From the NCBI GenBank assembly GCA_051414845.1, contig CP183313.1:2108001-2172000 (forward strand): DNA of 64,000 bases, in the 5' to 3' direction. Origin of the DNA: Simonsiella sp051414845 (GTDB taxonomy: Bacteria > Pseudomonadota > Gammaproteobacteria > Burkholderiales > Neisseriaceae). Of the stretch, positions 53,290-61,068 are shown in pieces. Numbering within the stretch: the first letter of the stretch is position 1; every line of letters starts with the position of its first letter. Below the pieces are notes generated by a model that was not told the origin of the DNA, did no database searches, and saw nothing but the letters and a program-made list of their open reading frames with translations. The translations under genes were made by a program, and so were the position numbers.

Positions 53290-53835
53290 TTAATTATCGT
53301 ACATATTGGTTGTGGGCGTTTCAGGATTTTGCATTGAAATTTCGTTTTCAGGCTGCATAGGCGCGGCTTTGGGTTTGCGGCGGTAGGCGCGCCAGATGGC
53401 GAGGGGCAAGAAGATTAAGCCCATTTGCGCCAGCCAAACTAATATCATCAGCGGACTGCGCCAGTCAATCAACATGCGCCCTTGAAACAAAGCGAAAATC
53501 GCCCACAAACCATGCCACCATGCGGGTAAACAAAATGCCAGCAGCAACAATACGGCGATAATATGGCTGCCTGAAAATTCGCGTTTGTCCAGCCATGCGA
53601 ATTGGCGCAAGCAACGCCACAGCAAGCCAATTGCCCACATCAATATCGCGCTCATGCCCACATTGGCTACCACTTGCATCCAACCAAACGCTAATTCGGG
53701 CGCAATTGGCAAGCCATCGGCAGGCATGGGTGTGGCGTTGGGAATTAAGGCTGCCTGAATGTTGAGCACGATATTCCATAGGCGTTCTGCCAGCACGATG
53801 AAAATGGGGAATAGGAGAAAATAGTGATGTTTCAT
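53290..53835 (-). CDS. Membrane protein of unknown function
   Basis: The 181 residues have about four hydrophobic helices: near 4-20 (YFLLFPIFIVLAERLWNIVL), 50-70 (FGWMQVVANVGMSAILMWAI), 90-113 and 125-147, with a hydrophilic C-terminal tail. One loop contains EFSGSHIIAVLLLL, where SGS is encoded by an uptake sequence, which also occurs in the tail (AAPMQPENEISMQN). The family was not recognised. Confidence 0.6.
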   Translation of the reverse strand: MKHHYFLLFPIFIVLAERLWNIVLNIQAALIPNATPMPADGLPIAPELAFGWMQVVANVGMSAILMWAIGLLWRCLRQFAWLDKREFSGSHIIAVLLLLAFCLPAWWHGLWAIFALFQGRMLIDWRSPLMILVWLAQMGLIFLPLAIWRAYRRKPKAAPMQPENEISMQNPETPTTNMYDN

Positions 53836-54033
53836 AGGGGGCTGTTTGGGGTGGCGGGGTGGGGGTTTGTTAGGATTTCAGGCTGCCTGAAAAATAAGAA
53901 CGCGATTTTACCAAGTTTCATGCGGGAAAGGTTAGGATTGAATGCTTTGATTGGTTTGCGTTTTAATGGTTTCAGGCTGCCTGAAAGTGGTAGCTTGAGA
54001 CTTGACTTAGCATGGCAGAATATCAACGATTTT

Positions 54034-54056
54034 GTTGGGTCAAGACCCAACCTACG
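54034..54056. repeat. GTTGGGTCAAGACCCAACC repeat
   Basis: GTTGGGTCAAGACCCAACC is one arm of the dispersed repeat family also seen at 22476-22544 and 38438-38507. It lies in the gap 53836-54112 with several uptake sequences; no gene is seen there. Confidence 0.6.
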
Positions 54057-54060
54057 GAAA

Positions 54061-54100
54061 AAAAGGCTGCCTGAAAAGATTTTCAGGCAGCCTGTTTTTT
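54061..54100 (-). terminator. Terminator after argG
   Basis: AAAAGGCTGCCTGAAAA and TTTTCAGGCAGCCTGTTTTTT form an inverted uptake-sequence hairpin 13 bases past the argG stop. Confidence 0.8.
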
Positions 54101-54112
54101 ATTTCACTGCAA

Positions 54113-55450
54113 TTATTTATTTTCTAACTTCGGAATCACCGAACCTTCGCCCAGTTGCACCAAACCTGTTTGCGAATAAATGCCCAGTTTCGTGCGCGTG
54201 TCGGCGATGTCCAAATTGCGCATCGTCAGTTGTCCAATGCGGTCAAGCGGCGTGAACGCGGCGTTTTCCACTTTTTCCATAGACAAACGCTCGGGCTGAT
54301 AGGTCAAATTAGGCGATTCAGTATTCAAAATAGAATAATCGTTGCCGCGGCGCAATTCCAGCGTAACCTCGCCCGTAATCGCTTTCGCCACCCAACGCTG
54401 CGCTGTTTCACGCAACATCAGGGCTTGGCTGTCAAACCAGCGACCTTGATACAGCAAACGCCCCAAACGCAAACCGTTGATGCGGTATTGCTCAATCGTG
54501 TCTTCGTTGTGAATGCCCGTTACCAAACGCTCGTAGGCGATGTGGAATAACGCCATCGCAGGGGCTTCGTAAATGCCACGCGATTTGGCTTCAATAATGC
54601 GGTTTTCAATTTGGTCGCTCATGCCCAAGCCGTGTCGTCCGCCGATTTTGTTCGCTTCCAAGAATAAATCCACAGGATTGGCAAATTCCACGCCGTTCAA
54701 CGCCACAGGCACGCCTTCTTCAAAGCGCACGGTTACGACTTCGGGTTTCACTTCCACGTTTTCGTTCCAAAACGCCACGCCCATAATCGGTTTCACAATT
54801 TTGATACCCGAATTCAAAAATTCCAAATCTTTCGCTTCGTGCGTCGCGCCGAGCATATTGCTGTCGGTGGAATACGCTTTTTCAACCGACATTTTGTAAT
54901 CAAAACCGTTGGCAATCAAAAATTCGGACATTTCTTGGCGACCGCCCAATTCGTCAATAAATTGTTGGTCAAGCCAAGGTTTGTAGATTTTCAATGCGGG
55001 GTTGGTCAGCAAGCCGTAGCGGTAGAAACGCTCAATGTCGTTGCCTTTGTAGGTTGAGCCGTCGCCCCAAATGTTCACATCGTCTTGTTTCATCGCGGCG
55101 ACCAACATCGTGCCTGTTACCGCGCGACCGAGTGGCGTGGTGTTGAAATACGGCATACCGCCTGTGGCAACGTGGAACGCGCCGCATTGAATCGCGGCAA
55201 TGCCTTCGTGCGCGAGCTGGCTGCGGCAGTCAATCAAACGCGCCACTTCTGCGCCATATTGTTTGGCTTTTTCGGGAATGGCGTTGTAGTCATCTTCATC
55301 AGGCTGCCCCAAATTGGCGGTGTAAGCGTAGGGATTTGCGCCTTTCAGTTTCATCCATAACAAAGCGGCTGATGTGTCTAAACCGCCCGAAAAGGCGATG
55401 CCGACTTTTTGTCCGATGGGGAGATTTTGTAAAATGGTGGCGTTGCTCAT
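54113..55450 (-). CDS. argG: Argininosuccinate synthase
   Basis: ArgG joins citrulline and aspartate with ATP in arginine synthesis. The start MSNATILQNLPIGQKVGIAF at 55450, with a GGA-rich context (AAGGACAAAAC), is chosen; the open frame upstream is a chance extension. The 445-residue protein shows the PP-loop KVGIAFSGGLDTSAALLWMK near 15-34, ANLGQPDEDDYNAIPEKAKQ near 45-64, GDGSTYKGNDIERFYRYGLL near 135-154 and a C-terminal dimer helix region. This is the long, E. coli-type argininosuccinate synthase. Confidence 0.96.
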   Translation of the reverse strand: MSNATILQNLPIGQKVGIAFSGGLDTSAALLWMKLKGANPYAYTANLGQPDEDDYNAIPEKAKQYGAEVARLIDCRSQLAHEGIAAIQCGAFHVATGGMPYFNTTPLGRAVTGTMLVAAMKQDDVNIWGDGSTYKGNDIERFYRYGLLTNPALKIYKPWLDQQFIDELGGRQEMSEFLIANGFDYKMSVEKAYSTDSNMLGATHEAKDLEFLNSGIKIVKPIMGVAFWNENVEVKPEVVTVRFEEGVPVALNGVEFANPVDLFLEANKIGGRHGLGMSDQIENRIIEAKSRGIYEAPAMALFHIAYERLVTGIHNEDTIEQYRINGLRLGRLLYQGRWFDSQALMLRETAQRWVAKAITGEVTLELRRGNDYSILNTESPNLTYQPERLSMEKVENAAFTPLDRIGQLTMRNLDIADTRTKLGIYSQTGLVQLGEGSVIPKLENK

Positions 55451-55848
55451 GTTTTGTCCTTGAAAAATTTTAGAAATAACGAGAAATAACAAACGCGTTA
55501 TTATGTTGCAAATGTGAATATTGGTAAAGGTTTTGCTGTGGTTTTGTGGTTTATTGCCTTGCGGTACACGGTTTGATGACCGAATCACAGATTGAAAACG
55601 TTGCCAAACTTTTTAACTGCGTTGAACTTTGTTTCAGGCTGCCTGAAACCTTTGCAAAACTCAGAAAGTCTTCAATCTGCCGTCATTCTCGCGCAGGCGG
55701 GAATCCAGCTTTGGTTTTGAGTTGCTATGTTTTATCAAAGGCTTGTGGATATCAACGATGGATTCCCACCTGTGCGAGAATGAAGATTAAAGTGATTTTT
55801 AGGCTGCCTGAAAGCGTTTTGCAAAGGTTTCAGCCTGAAAATCTTTGC
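55451..55848. other. Repeat-filled gap ahead of argG
   Basis: The 400 bases hold a dRS3-bounded unit (55685-55781), several uptake sequences and an AT-rich stretch near argG. No gene is seen. Confidence 0.6.
55685..55781. repeat. dRS3-bounded repeat unit
   Basis: ATTCTC-N8-GGGAAT (55685-55704) and ATTCCC-N8-GAGAAT (55762-55781) enclose the same spacer as the unit at 41345-41441; the two units are nearly identical for about 100 bases and both are followed by the same AAAGTGATTTTTAGGCTGCC. Confidence 0.8.
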
Positions 55849-56670
55849 CTATTTTTCAGGCTGCATTTCAGTGAGATAACGCCAATAGCGTTGCGGCATC
55901 ATTTGGCGTTGCAATTTGGGATTGATGCGCGAGCGAATGGTGGTGCTTTGAAAATATTGCCGCCATAGTTTTTGGTAGTGCGCTTCAATGGGACTCATGG
56001 CAACATCATCGCTGCCGAGCATTAAGCCATGAATTCGTTGCAATTTGTCCTCTTGGGCGAAAATGCCGTAGCCGCGTGCTTCGTCAAAAATTGCCCACGC
56101 TTGGTCGCGGAAACGGCGGCGAAAATGCGGCGCAATCAGGGGCAAAATATCAAAAACAGGTGCAATACGGGCGATAAAATAGCGTGTGTCATCGCCTGTC
56201 AGCGCGTATTCTTCAAAGCGGACAAAGGCTTCCATGTGGTGTTTTTCGCGCCCCACTTTTTTGACCCAAAAATACCATTGCATGACATCGGGGTCGCCAT
56301 AATCAAGCAAAATATTGCGTTTTTGGCTGCCTGAAAGGGCGCGTGCAATCAGGCGCAACAGTGTGTCGGGCATTTCGGGCGCGGCGCTGAGCACGCCGTA
56401 TAAAATCTGCTGTGTGCCGCGTTTGCCGAAGAGTTCAGCGATTTTTTTCCATACGCGTTGGGCGTGTTCGGGATGGGTGTACACTGTTTGTGTGTGCGCA
56501 AATAAGCTGTCGTTGGTCGGTTCGCTGGATAGGTGAACATGGATGGGCGATAGTTTTTGCGCATATACGGTGAAAATCGCACTGAGCAAGCCCTCAAAGC
56601 TGCCGTCGTAGTGCAAAATGTGTTCAGGCTGCCTGAAATCGTTTGCAGCTGTCTCAAAAAGATTATCCAA
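55849..56670 (-). CDS. TIGR03915-like DNA-metabolism protein, partner of a radical SAM protein
   Basis: A TTG start at 56668-56670 is proposed: AGGGAG lies 6 bases ahead and it overlaps the TAA of the radical SAM gene (56663-56665). An ATG at 56689-56691 is an alternative with 7 more residues. The 273 residues begin DNLFETAANDF and then HILHYDGSFEGLLSAIFTVY, the start of the TIGR03915 family, with YGDPDVMQWYFWVKKVGREK and MEAFVRFEEYALTGDDTRYF, and DILPLIAPHFRRRFRDQAWA. In other bacteria this domain is sometimes fused to a uracil-DNA-glycosylase-like domain (TIGR03914); here the protein ends before one. An uptake sequence encodes FRQPE near residue 11. The function is unknown but the pair is linked to DNA repair. 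Confidence 0.78.
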   Translation of the reverse strand: MDNLFETAANDFRQPEHILHYDGSFEGLLSAIFTVYAQKLSPIHVHLSSEPTNDSLFAHTQTVYTHPEHAQRVWKKIAELFGKRGTQQILYGVLSAAPEMPDTLLRLIARALSGSQKRNILLDYGDPDVMQWYFWVKKVGREKHHMEAFVRFEEYALTGDDTRYFIARIAPVFDILPLIAPHFRRRFRDQAWAIFDEARGYGIFAQEDKLQRIHGLMLGSDDVAMSPIEAHYQKLWRQYFQSTTIRSRINPKLQRQMMPQRYWRYLTEMQPEK

Positions 56671-57922
56671 ACAAATCTCCCTGCACGGCATCGCTTTGGG
56701 TGAATTTGGAACGCGTTTGTTGCAACAAAAGTGCGCGCAAATTGGGGCTGTCAATCAAATCAGCATGGCGGTTTGGCTCGGGCAAGGCGATGAAATAACG
56801 CGCGCGGTTGAGCGCAACGCCCATTTTTGCCAACTGCGTCATGGTGATAATACGGAAACGCCGCGTTTGCACGATTTTGCGCGCGGATTTCACGCCAATA
56901 CCAGGTACGCGCAAAATGGCTTCCAAAGGCGCGTGCTGCAGCGATACGGGGAAAAATTCGCGGTGGCGCAATGCCCAAGCGAGTTTGGGGTCAAAATCCA
57001 AATCCAGAAAGGGCTGTTCGCTGTCCAAAATTTCGTGGTCGGCAAAGCCATAAAAACGCATCAGCCAATCGGCTTGATACAGGCGGTTTTCGCGCCGCAG
57101 CGGCACTTGCGCGGAGAGCGGTGGCAAGCGGCTGTCGTCGGAAATCGGCACATAGCCCGAGTAATACACGCGTTTGAGTCCGTAGTTTTGATAAAACCGA
57201 CCTGCGGCGTGGATGATTTGGCGGTCGTTTTCGCCACTCGCGCCGATAATGAGCTGTGTGCTTTGTCCTGCTGGGACGAATTTGGGCGTGGATTTGATGG
57301 TTTTGCGGCTGTCTTTGGTGGCAATAATTTCTTGTTTGACAAACTGCATGGGCTTGGTGATGTCGGCATGGTTTTTTTCGGGCGCGAGCAATTTAAGCCC
57401 CGAAATAGTGGGGATTTCCATGTTGATACTCAGGCGGTCGGCATACAGCCCTGCTTCGCGCATGAGTTCGTCCGATGCTTTGGGAATGGCTTTGAGATGA
57501 ATATAGCCTTGAAAACGGTGTACGGTGCGCAACTCTTTGGCAATGCGCACGAGTCGTTCCATGGTGTAATCGGCGTTTTTGAAAATGCCTGAGCTTAAAA
57601 ACAGCCCTTCTATATAGTTACGCCGATAAAAATTCATCGTGAGTTCAACCACTTCTTCCACAGTAAACGCCGCGCGTGGCACATCGTTGCTGCGACGCGA
57701 CACGCAATAGGCACAATCGTAAATGCAGTGATTGGTCAGTAAAATTTTCAGAAGCGACACGCAGCGACCGTCTTCAGTGAAGCTGTGGCAAATTCCTGCG
57801 CGCGAAGCATTGCCCAAGCCGCCATCGTTTTGGCGATTACTGCCGCTGGATGAGCAGGATACGTCGTATTTGGCGGCATCGGCGAGAATCGCGAGTTTTT
57901 GATTGAGTTTGTCAAAGGTCAT
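56663..57922 (-). CDS. Radical SAM protein, TIGR03916-like (DNA modification/repair)
   Basis: The 419-residue protein has the radical SAM cluster motif in LLTNHCIYDCAYCVSRRSND near 61-80 (C-x3-C-x2-C) and a substrate-domain region with RIAKELRTVHRFQGYIHLKA near 127-146. A helix-hairpin-helix segment ILRVPGIGVKSARKIVQTRR lies near 342-361, suggesting DNA binding. It ends AVQGDLFG, resembling a beta-clamp-binding tail (Q-x2-L-F). The N-terminus starts MTFDKLNQKLAILADAAKYD with SCSSSGSNRQNDGGLGNASR. It overlaps the next gene by a few bases, so both are translated together. The chemistry is not established. Confidence 0.85.
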   Translation of the reverse strand: MTFDKLNQKLAILADAAKYDVSCSSSGSNRQNDGGLGNASRAGICHSFTEDGRCVSLLKILLTNHCIYDCAYCVSRRSNDVPRAAFTVEEVVELTMNFYRRNYIEGLFLSSGIFKNADYTMERLVRIAKELRTVHRFQGYIHLKAIPKASDELMREAGLYADRLSINMEIPTISGLKLLAPEKNHADITKPMQFVKQEIIATKDSRKTIKSTPKFVPAGQSTQLIIGASGENDRQIIHAAGRFYQNYGLKRVYYSGYVPISDDSRLPPLSAQVPLRRENRLYQADWLMRFYGFADHEILDSEQPFLDLDFDPKLAWALRHREFFPVSLQHAPLEAILRVPGIGVKSARKIVQTRRFRIITMTQLAKMGVALNRARYFIALPEPNRHADLIDSPNLRALLLQQTRSKFTQSDAVQGDLFG

Positions 57923-58314
57923 GGGCTAAATTGTCGGTCTGGGTCGTTGATAAAAGTGGCGCGATTATAGGACTGGATATGGCTTGTGTGTGTTAAGTTT
58001 TGCCAAAATTCAGTAGGTTTAGAGTGAAAACTTATTTAATGGAATGTTGGTATTTTACCGCCTTGCTGCATGCGGTTTTATAGCCACATCACAGATTTGG
58101 ATAAAATCTGTTAGGCTGCCTGAAAAAGAGAAATATAGTCGCTTAAATACAAAATACTACTGCGTTGCTCGTCCCTTATGTACTGGATGTACATGACTCT
58201 CATGGTCGCCTTGTCCTATTTTTATTTTAAGCGACGATAATGTTTAATCGGCGCAATTTTGTTATGATGTGCCTATTTTTCAGGCTGCCTGAAAACTATT
58301 TGAAGGAATAAAAC
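57923..58314. other. Gap with Correia-like element, ahead of pgpA
   Basis: No gene is seen in the 390 bases. It contains the Correia-like element 58134-58239 and uptake sequences near 58112 and 58278. Confidence 0.6.
58134..58239. repeat. Correia-like element (106 bp)
   Basis: The unit starts TATAGTCGCTTAAATACAAA and ends TTTTAAGCGACGATA, the inverse with one mismatch in the last bases. Inside, GGTCGCCTTGTCCTATTTTT matches the inverse of the AGGACAAGGCGACC segment in the element at 35149-35256. It lies 75 bases ahead of pgpA. Confidence 0.7.
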
Positions 58315-58824
58315 ATGAGCAAAACGCCCCCCGCTTTTCGTCCCACTTTCGCTTGGCTATGTCAAGACCCGATTCGTTTGCTCGGCTTCGGTTTTGGCAC
58401 AGGCTTAGCCCCCAAAGCGCCTGGTACGGTTGGCACGCTGCCTGCGCTGTTTATTTCAGGTTTATTGCTGGGCATGGGGATGAGCAAGCTGGTATTGGGG
58501 TTGCTGTGTATTCCTCTGTTTTTTATTGGTATTTATATTTGCAATGCAACTGAACACGCGCTGGGTGTGCATGATTATGGTGGCATTGTGTGGGACGAAA
58601 TTGTGGCGATGATGTTGATTTTGGCATGTATTCCGCAAGGTTTATTCTGGTGGGTGAACGCGTTTTGCGTGTTTCGCTTTTTTGATGCAGTCAAGCCGCC
58701 GCCGATTCGTTGGTTTGACCGCCAAGTGAGCGGCGGTTTGGGGGTGATGTTGGATGATGTGATTGCGGCGTTGATGAGTGTGGCGGTGTTGTGGCTCGGG
58801 GCTTGGGTGTTGGGCGTGGTCTAA
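58315..58824 (+). CDS. pgpA: Phosphatidylglycerophosphatase A
   Basis: PgpA dephosphorylates phosphatidylglycerophosphate to phosphatidylglycerol in the inner membrane. The 169 residues show LGFGFGTGLAPKAPGTVGTL near 23-42 (the family's glycine-rich start), HDYGGIVWDEIVAMMLIL near 85-102 and the C-terminal FRFFDAVKPPPIRWFDRQVS near 120-139. Four or five helices. AAGGA precedes the ATG. Confidence 0.95.
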   Translation: MSKTPPAFRPTFAWLCQDPIRLLGFGFGTGLAPKAPGTVGTLPALFISGLLLGMGMSKLVLGLLCIPLFFIGIYICNATEHALGVHDYGGIVWDEIVAMMLILACIPQGLFWWVNAFCVFRFFDAVKPPPIRWFDRQVSGGLGVMLDDVIAALMSVAVLWLGAWVLGVV

Positions 58825-58835
58825 TGATGAACAGT

Positions 58836-58871
58836 AAAAAGGCTGCCTGAAAGTTTTTCAGGCAGCCTTTA
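58836..58871. terminator. Terminator between pgpA and the antiporter gene
   Basis: AAAAGGCTGCCTGAAA and TTTCAGGCAGCCTTT form an inverted uptake-sequence hairpin between convergent stop codons. Confidence 0.8.
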
Positions 58872-58885
58872 TTTTGTTCGCGCGA

Positions 58886-59839
58886 TTAAAACGCCGTCAA
58901 AATCAAATAAACCGTGTAGGCAATAAAACTCGCCAGTAATACCGCACCTTTGCCGTGCCCGATAAACGCCTGTCCATTTTTGCCCAAACAAAATGCCAGC
59001 AGCAACACGGTCAAAATCGCCATAATCGGCAAATCGCGCTGCATAATGTCTTGCGGCACGGCCATTGGGTGAATCACGTTTGCCAATCCGACCACCGCTA
59101 GCGTGTTAAACAAATTTGAGCCAACTACATTGCCTAAGGCAATATCGTGTTCGCCCTTGCGTGTTGCCGCGATGGACGATGCCAATTCAGGCAGCGATGT
59201 GCCAATTGCAACCACTGTCAAACCAATAATCAAATCGCTCACGCCCATACTTTGCGCGATATTGACCGCACCCCAAACCAGTAAACGCGAACTCAATACC
59301 AAAATCAGCAAGCCGACTGCAAGCCAAAAAATACCTTTGCCTAATGGCATATCGGGCGGTAAATCATCGGTGACAGCAACATTATTTTTGTCTTTCAAGC
59401 CATTGTGCACCGTCCAAATCATGTAGCCTAATAAAACTGCCAACATGATTAAACCATCTATCACCGTCAATTGCCCATCCCACAACAACGCGGCGGCAAG
59501 CGCAGTTACTGCCAACAAAATCGGCATTTCCATTTTCACCACTTTGTGTTGCACCGCAATCGGGCTAATCAGCGCGGTTAAACCCAAAATCAGCGCGATA
59601 TTGGTAATATTTGAGCCATAAGCGTTGCCCAGCGCAATCCCTGGGCTGCCTTCCATCGCCGATAAAACCGACACCACCATTTCTGGCGCGGACGTGCCAA
59701 AGCCGACAATCACCATGCCAATCAACAAAGGCGGCATGCCAAAATGCCGCGCCGTCGCCGCCGAGCCATCAATAAAACGGTCGGCACTCCAAACGAGTAA
59801 AACAAGCCCAATAATCACGGCTAAAATCGATAAAATCAT
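58886..59839 (-). CDS. Calcium/sodium antiporter (YrbG family)
   Basis: The 317-residue, ten-helix exchanger has the two alpha repeats: GFGTSAPEMVVSVLSAMEGS near 46-65, continuing PGIALGNAYGSNITNIALIL, and VVAIGTSLPELASSIAATRK near 209-228, continuing HDIALGNVVGSNLFNTLAVV. The conserved acidic residue and the GN-x2-GSN motif are present in both halves. Members exchange Ca2+ for Na+ or H+ at the inner membrane. Confidence 0.95.
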   Translation of the reverse strand: MILSILAVIIGLVLLVWSADRFIDGSAATARHFGMPPLLIGMVIVGFGTSAPEMVVSVLSAMEGSPGIALGNAYGSNITNIALILGLTALISPIAVQHKVVKMEMPILLAVTALAAALLWDGQLTVIDGLIMLAVLLGYMIWTVHNGLKDKNNVAVTDDLPPDMPLGKGIFWLAVGLLILVLSSRLLVWGAVNIAQSMGVSDLIIGLTVVAIGTSLPELASSIAATRKGEHDIALGNVVGSNLFNTLAVVGLANVIHPMAVPQDIMQRDLPIMAILTVLLLAFCLGKNGQAFIGHGKGAVLLASFIAYTVYLILTAF

Positions 59840-60311
59840 GTTGTTCCTTGTGTGTGAAAAAAATAAAGGCAGCTTGAAAGTATAGCCGCTTAAAAATAGC
59901 GTTGTGTTGGTTTTCAGGCTGCCTGAAAGCTGTGCGAAAATAACTGAATTTGATGTTTCAATCTAGATAAAAAACCTATTTTTACAATTGGATAAATGAA
60001 CGAGACGGAAAATGAATGTTGCCACAGCTAAAACAGTTTTCAGGCAGCCTGAAGGATGACAGGCAGATAAAAAACCAAGATATAACCAAACAAAACTTAA
60101 ATCATTACGGCGTTGGCTCGCCTTGTTGTACTACTTGTACTATCTGCGACTCGCTGCTATGTACTTATTGTGTTTGGTTGGCTATAGTTTTCCTACTCTA
60201 AAACTATCCAATAACTAAAGTTTCCTTTAAAATATGCGTTTGCTTCAGGCTGCCTGAAAAAGGTTTCAGGCAGCCTGAATAAAGGATTAAAAATAGAAAA
60301 AGGGATTGCAT
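59840..60311. other. Gap ahead of etfB with Correia-like element
   Basis: The 470 bases hold four or five uptake sequences and the Correia-like element 60082-60186. No gene is seen, and the etfB promoter could not be picked out with confidence. Confidence 0.6.
60082..60186. repeat. Correia-like element, variant ends (105 bp)
   Basis: The unit starts TATAACCAAACAAAACTTAA and ends TGTGTTTGGTTGGCTATA. These ends are inverted copies of each other but differ from the TATAGTCGCTT ends of the other elements. The interior ACGGCGTTGGCTCGCCTTGT closely matches the Neisseria Correia interior. Confidence 0.6.
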
Positions 60312-61058
60312 ATGAAAGCTTTGGTGGCAGTAAAACGCGTGGTGGACTACAACGTGAAAGTGCGCGTGAAAGCCGATGGTTCGGGCGTGGATATTGGCAA
60401 TGTGAAAATGTCGATGAATCCGTTTGATGAAATTGCGGTGGAAGAAGCGGTACGCTTGAAAGAAGCAGGCAAAGTGAGCGAAGTGGTAGCGGTATCGCTG
60501 GGCGAGAAAAAATGTGAAGATGTGTTGCGCACGGCTTTGGCGATGGGCGCAGACCGCGCGATTCATGTGGAAACCGATGAAATTTTAGAGCCTTTAGCGG
60601 TGGCGAAATTGTTGCACAAAGTAGCGCAAAAAGAATTGCCGCAAGTCTTATTGCTCGGCAAACAGGCGATTGATGACGACGCGAATCAAACAGCGCAAAT
60701 GTTGGCAGCATTGCTTGGCGCGGCGCAAGGCACGTTTGCGGAAAATGTGGATTTGGGCGAGAGCGAAGTGTTGGTTACGCGTGAAATTGACGGTGGCACG
60801 GAAACGTTGGCGTTGAAATTGCCTGCGGTAATTAGCACGGATTTGCGTTTGAACGAGCCGCGTTTTGTGAAGTTGCCAAATTTGATGGCGGCGAAGAAAA
60901 AGCCGTTGGAAAAAGTCAGCCCTGCGGATTTAGGCGTGAATGTGGAAACGCGTTTGAAAACGCTAAAAGTAGCCGAACCGAAAGCGCGCACGGCGGGCGA
61001 AAAAGTGGCGAGCGTGGAAGAATTGGTGGCGAAATTGAAAGCGGCGAAGGCAATTTAA
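60312..61058 (+). CDS. etfB: Electron transfer flavoprotein beta subunit
   Basis: EtfB with EtfA carries electrons from acyl-CoA and other dehydrogenases to ETF-ubiquinone oxidoreductase. The start MKALVAVKRVVDYNVKVRVK at 60312 is the family start; an ATG two codons earlier is possible. The 248 residues contain the signature MSMNPFDEIAVEEAVRLKEA near 33-52, LGKQAIDDDANQTAQMLAAL near 114-133 and the C-terminal recognition loop LPNLMAAKKKPLEKVSP near 193-209. etfA follows 10 bases later with GGAG ahead of it. Confidence 0.96.
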   Translation: MKALVAVKRVVDYNVKVRVKADGSGVDIGNVKMSMNPFDEIAVEEAVRLKEAGKVSEVVAVSLGEKKCEDVLRTALAMGADRAIHVETDEILEPLAVAKLLHKVAQKELPQVLLLGKQAIDDDANQTAQMLAALLGAAQGTFAENVDLGESEVLVTREIDGGTETLALKLPAVISTDLRLNEPRFVKLPNLMAAKKKPLEKVSPADLGVNVETRLKTLKVAEPKARTAGEKVASVEELVAKLKAAKAI

Positions 61059-61068
61059 GGAGAATACG

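Noticed and set aside
55451..55588. N-terminal extension of ArgG by 46 residues
   Set aside because: It has no family similarity; MSNATILQNLP at 55450 is the known type of start.
57923..58314. Possible small gene ahead of pgpA
   Set aside because: Only a Correia-like element and uptake sequences are present; no frame with a ribosome-binding site was found.
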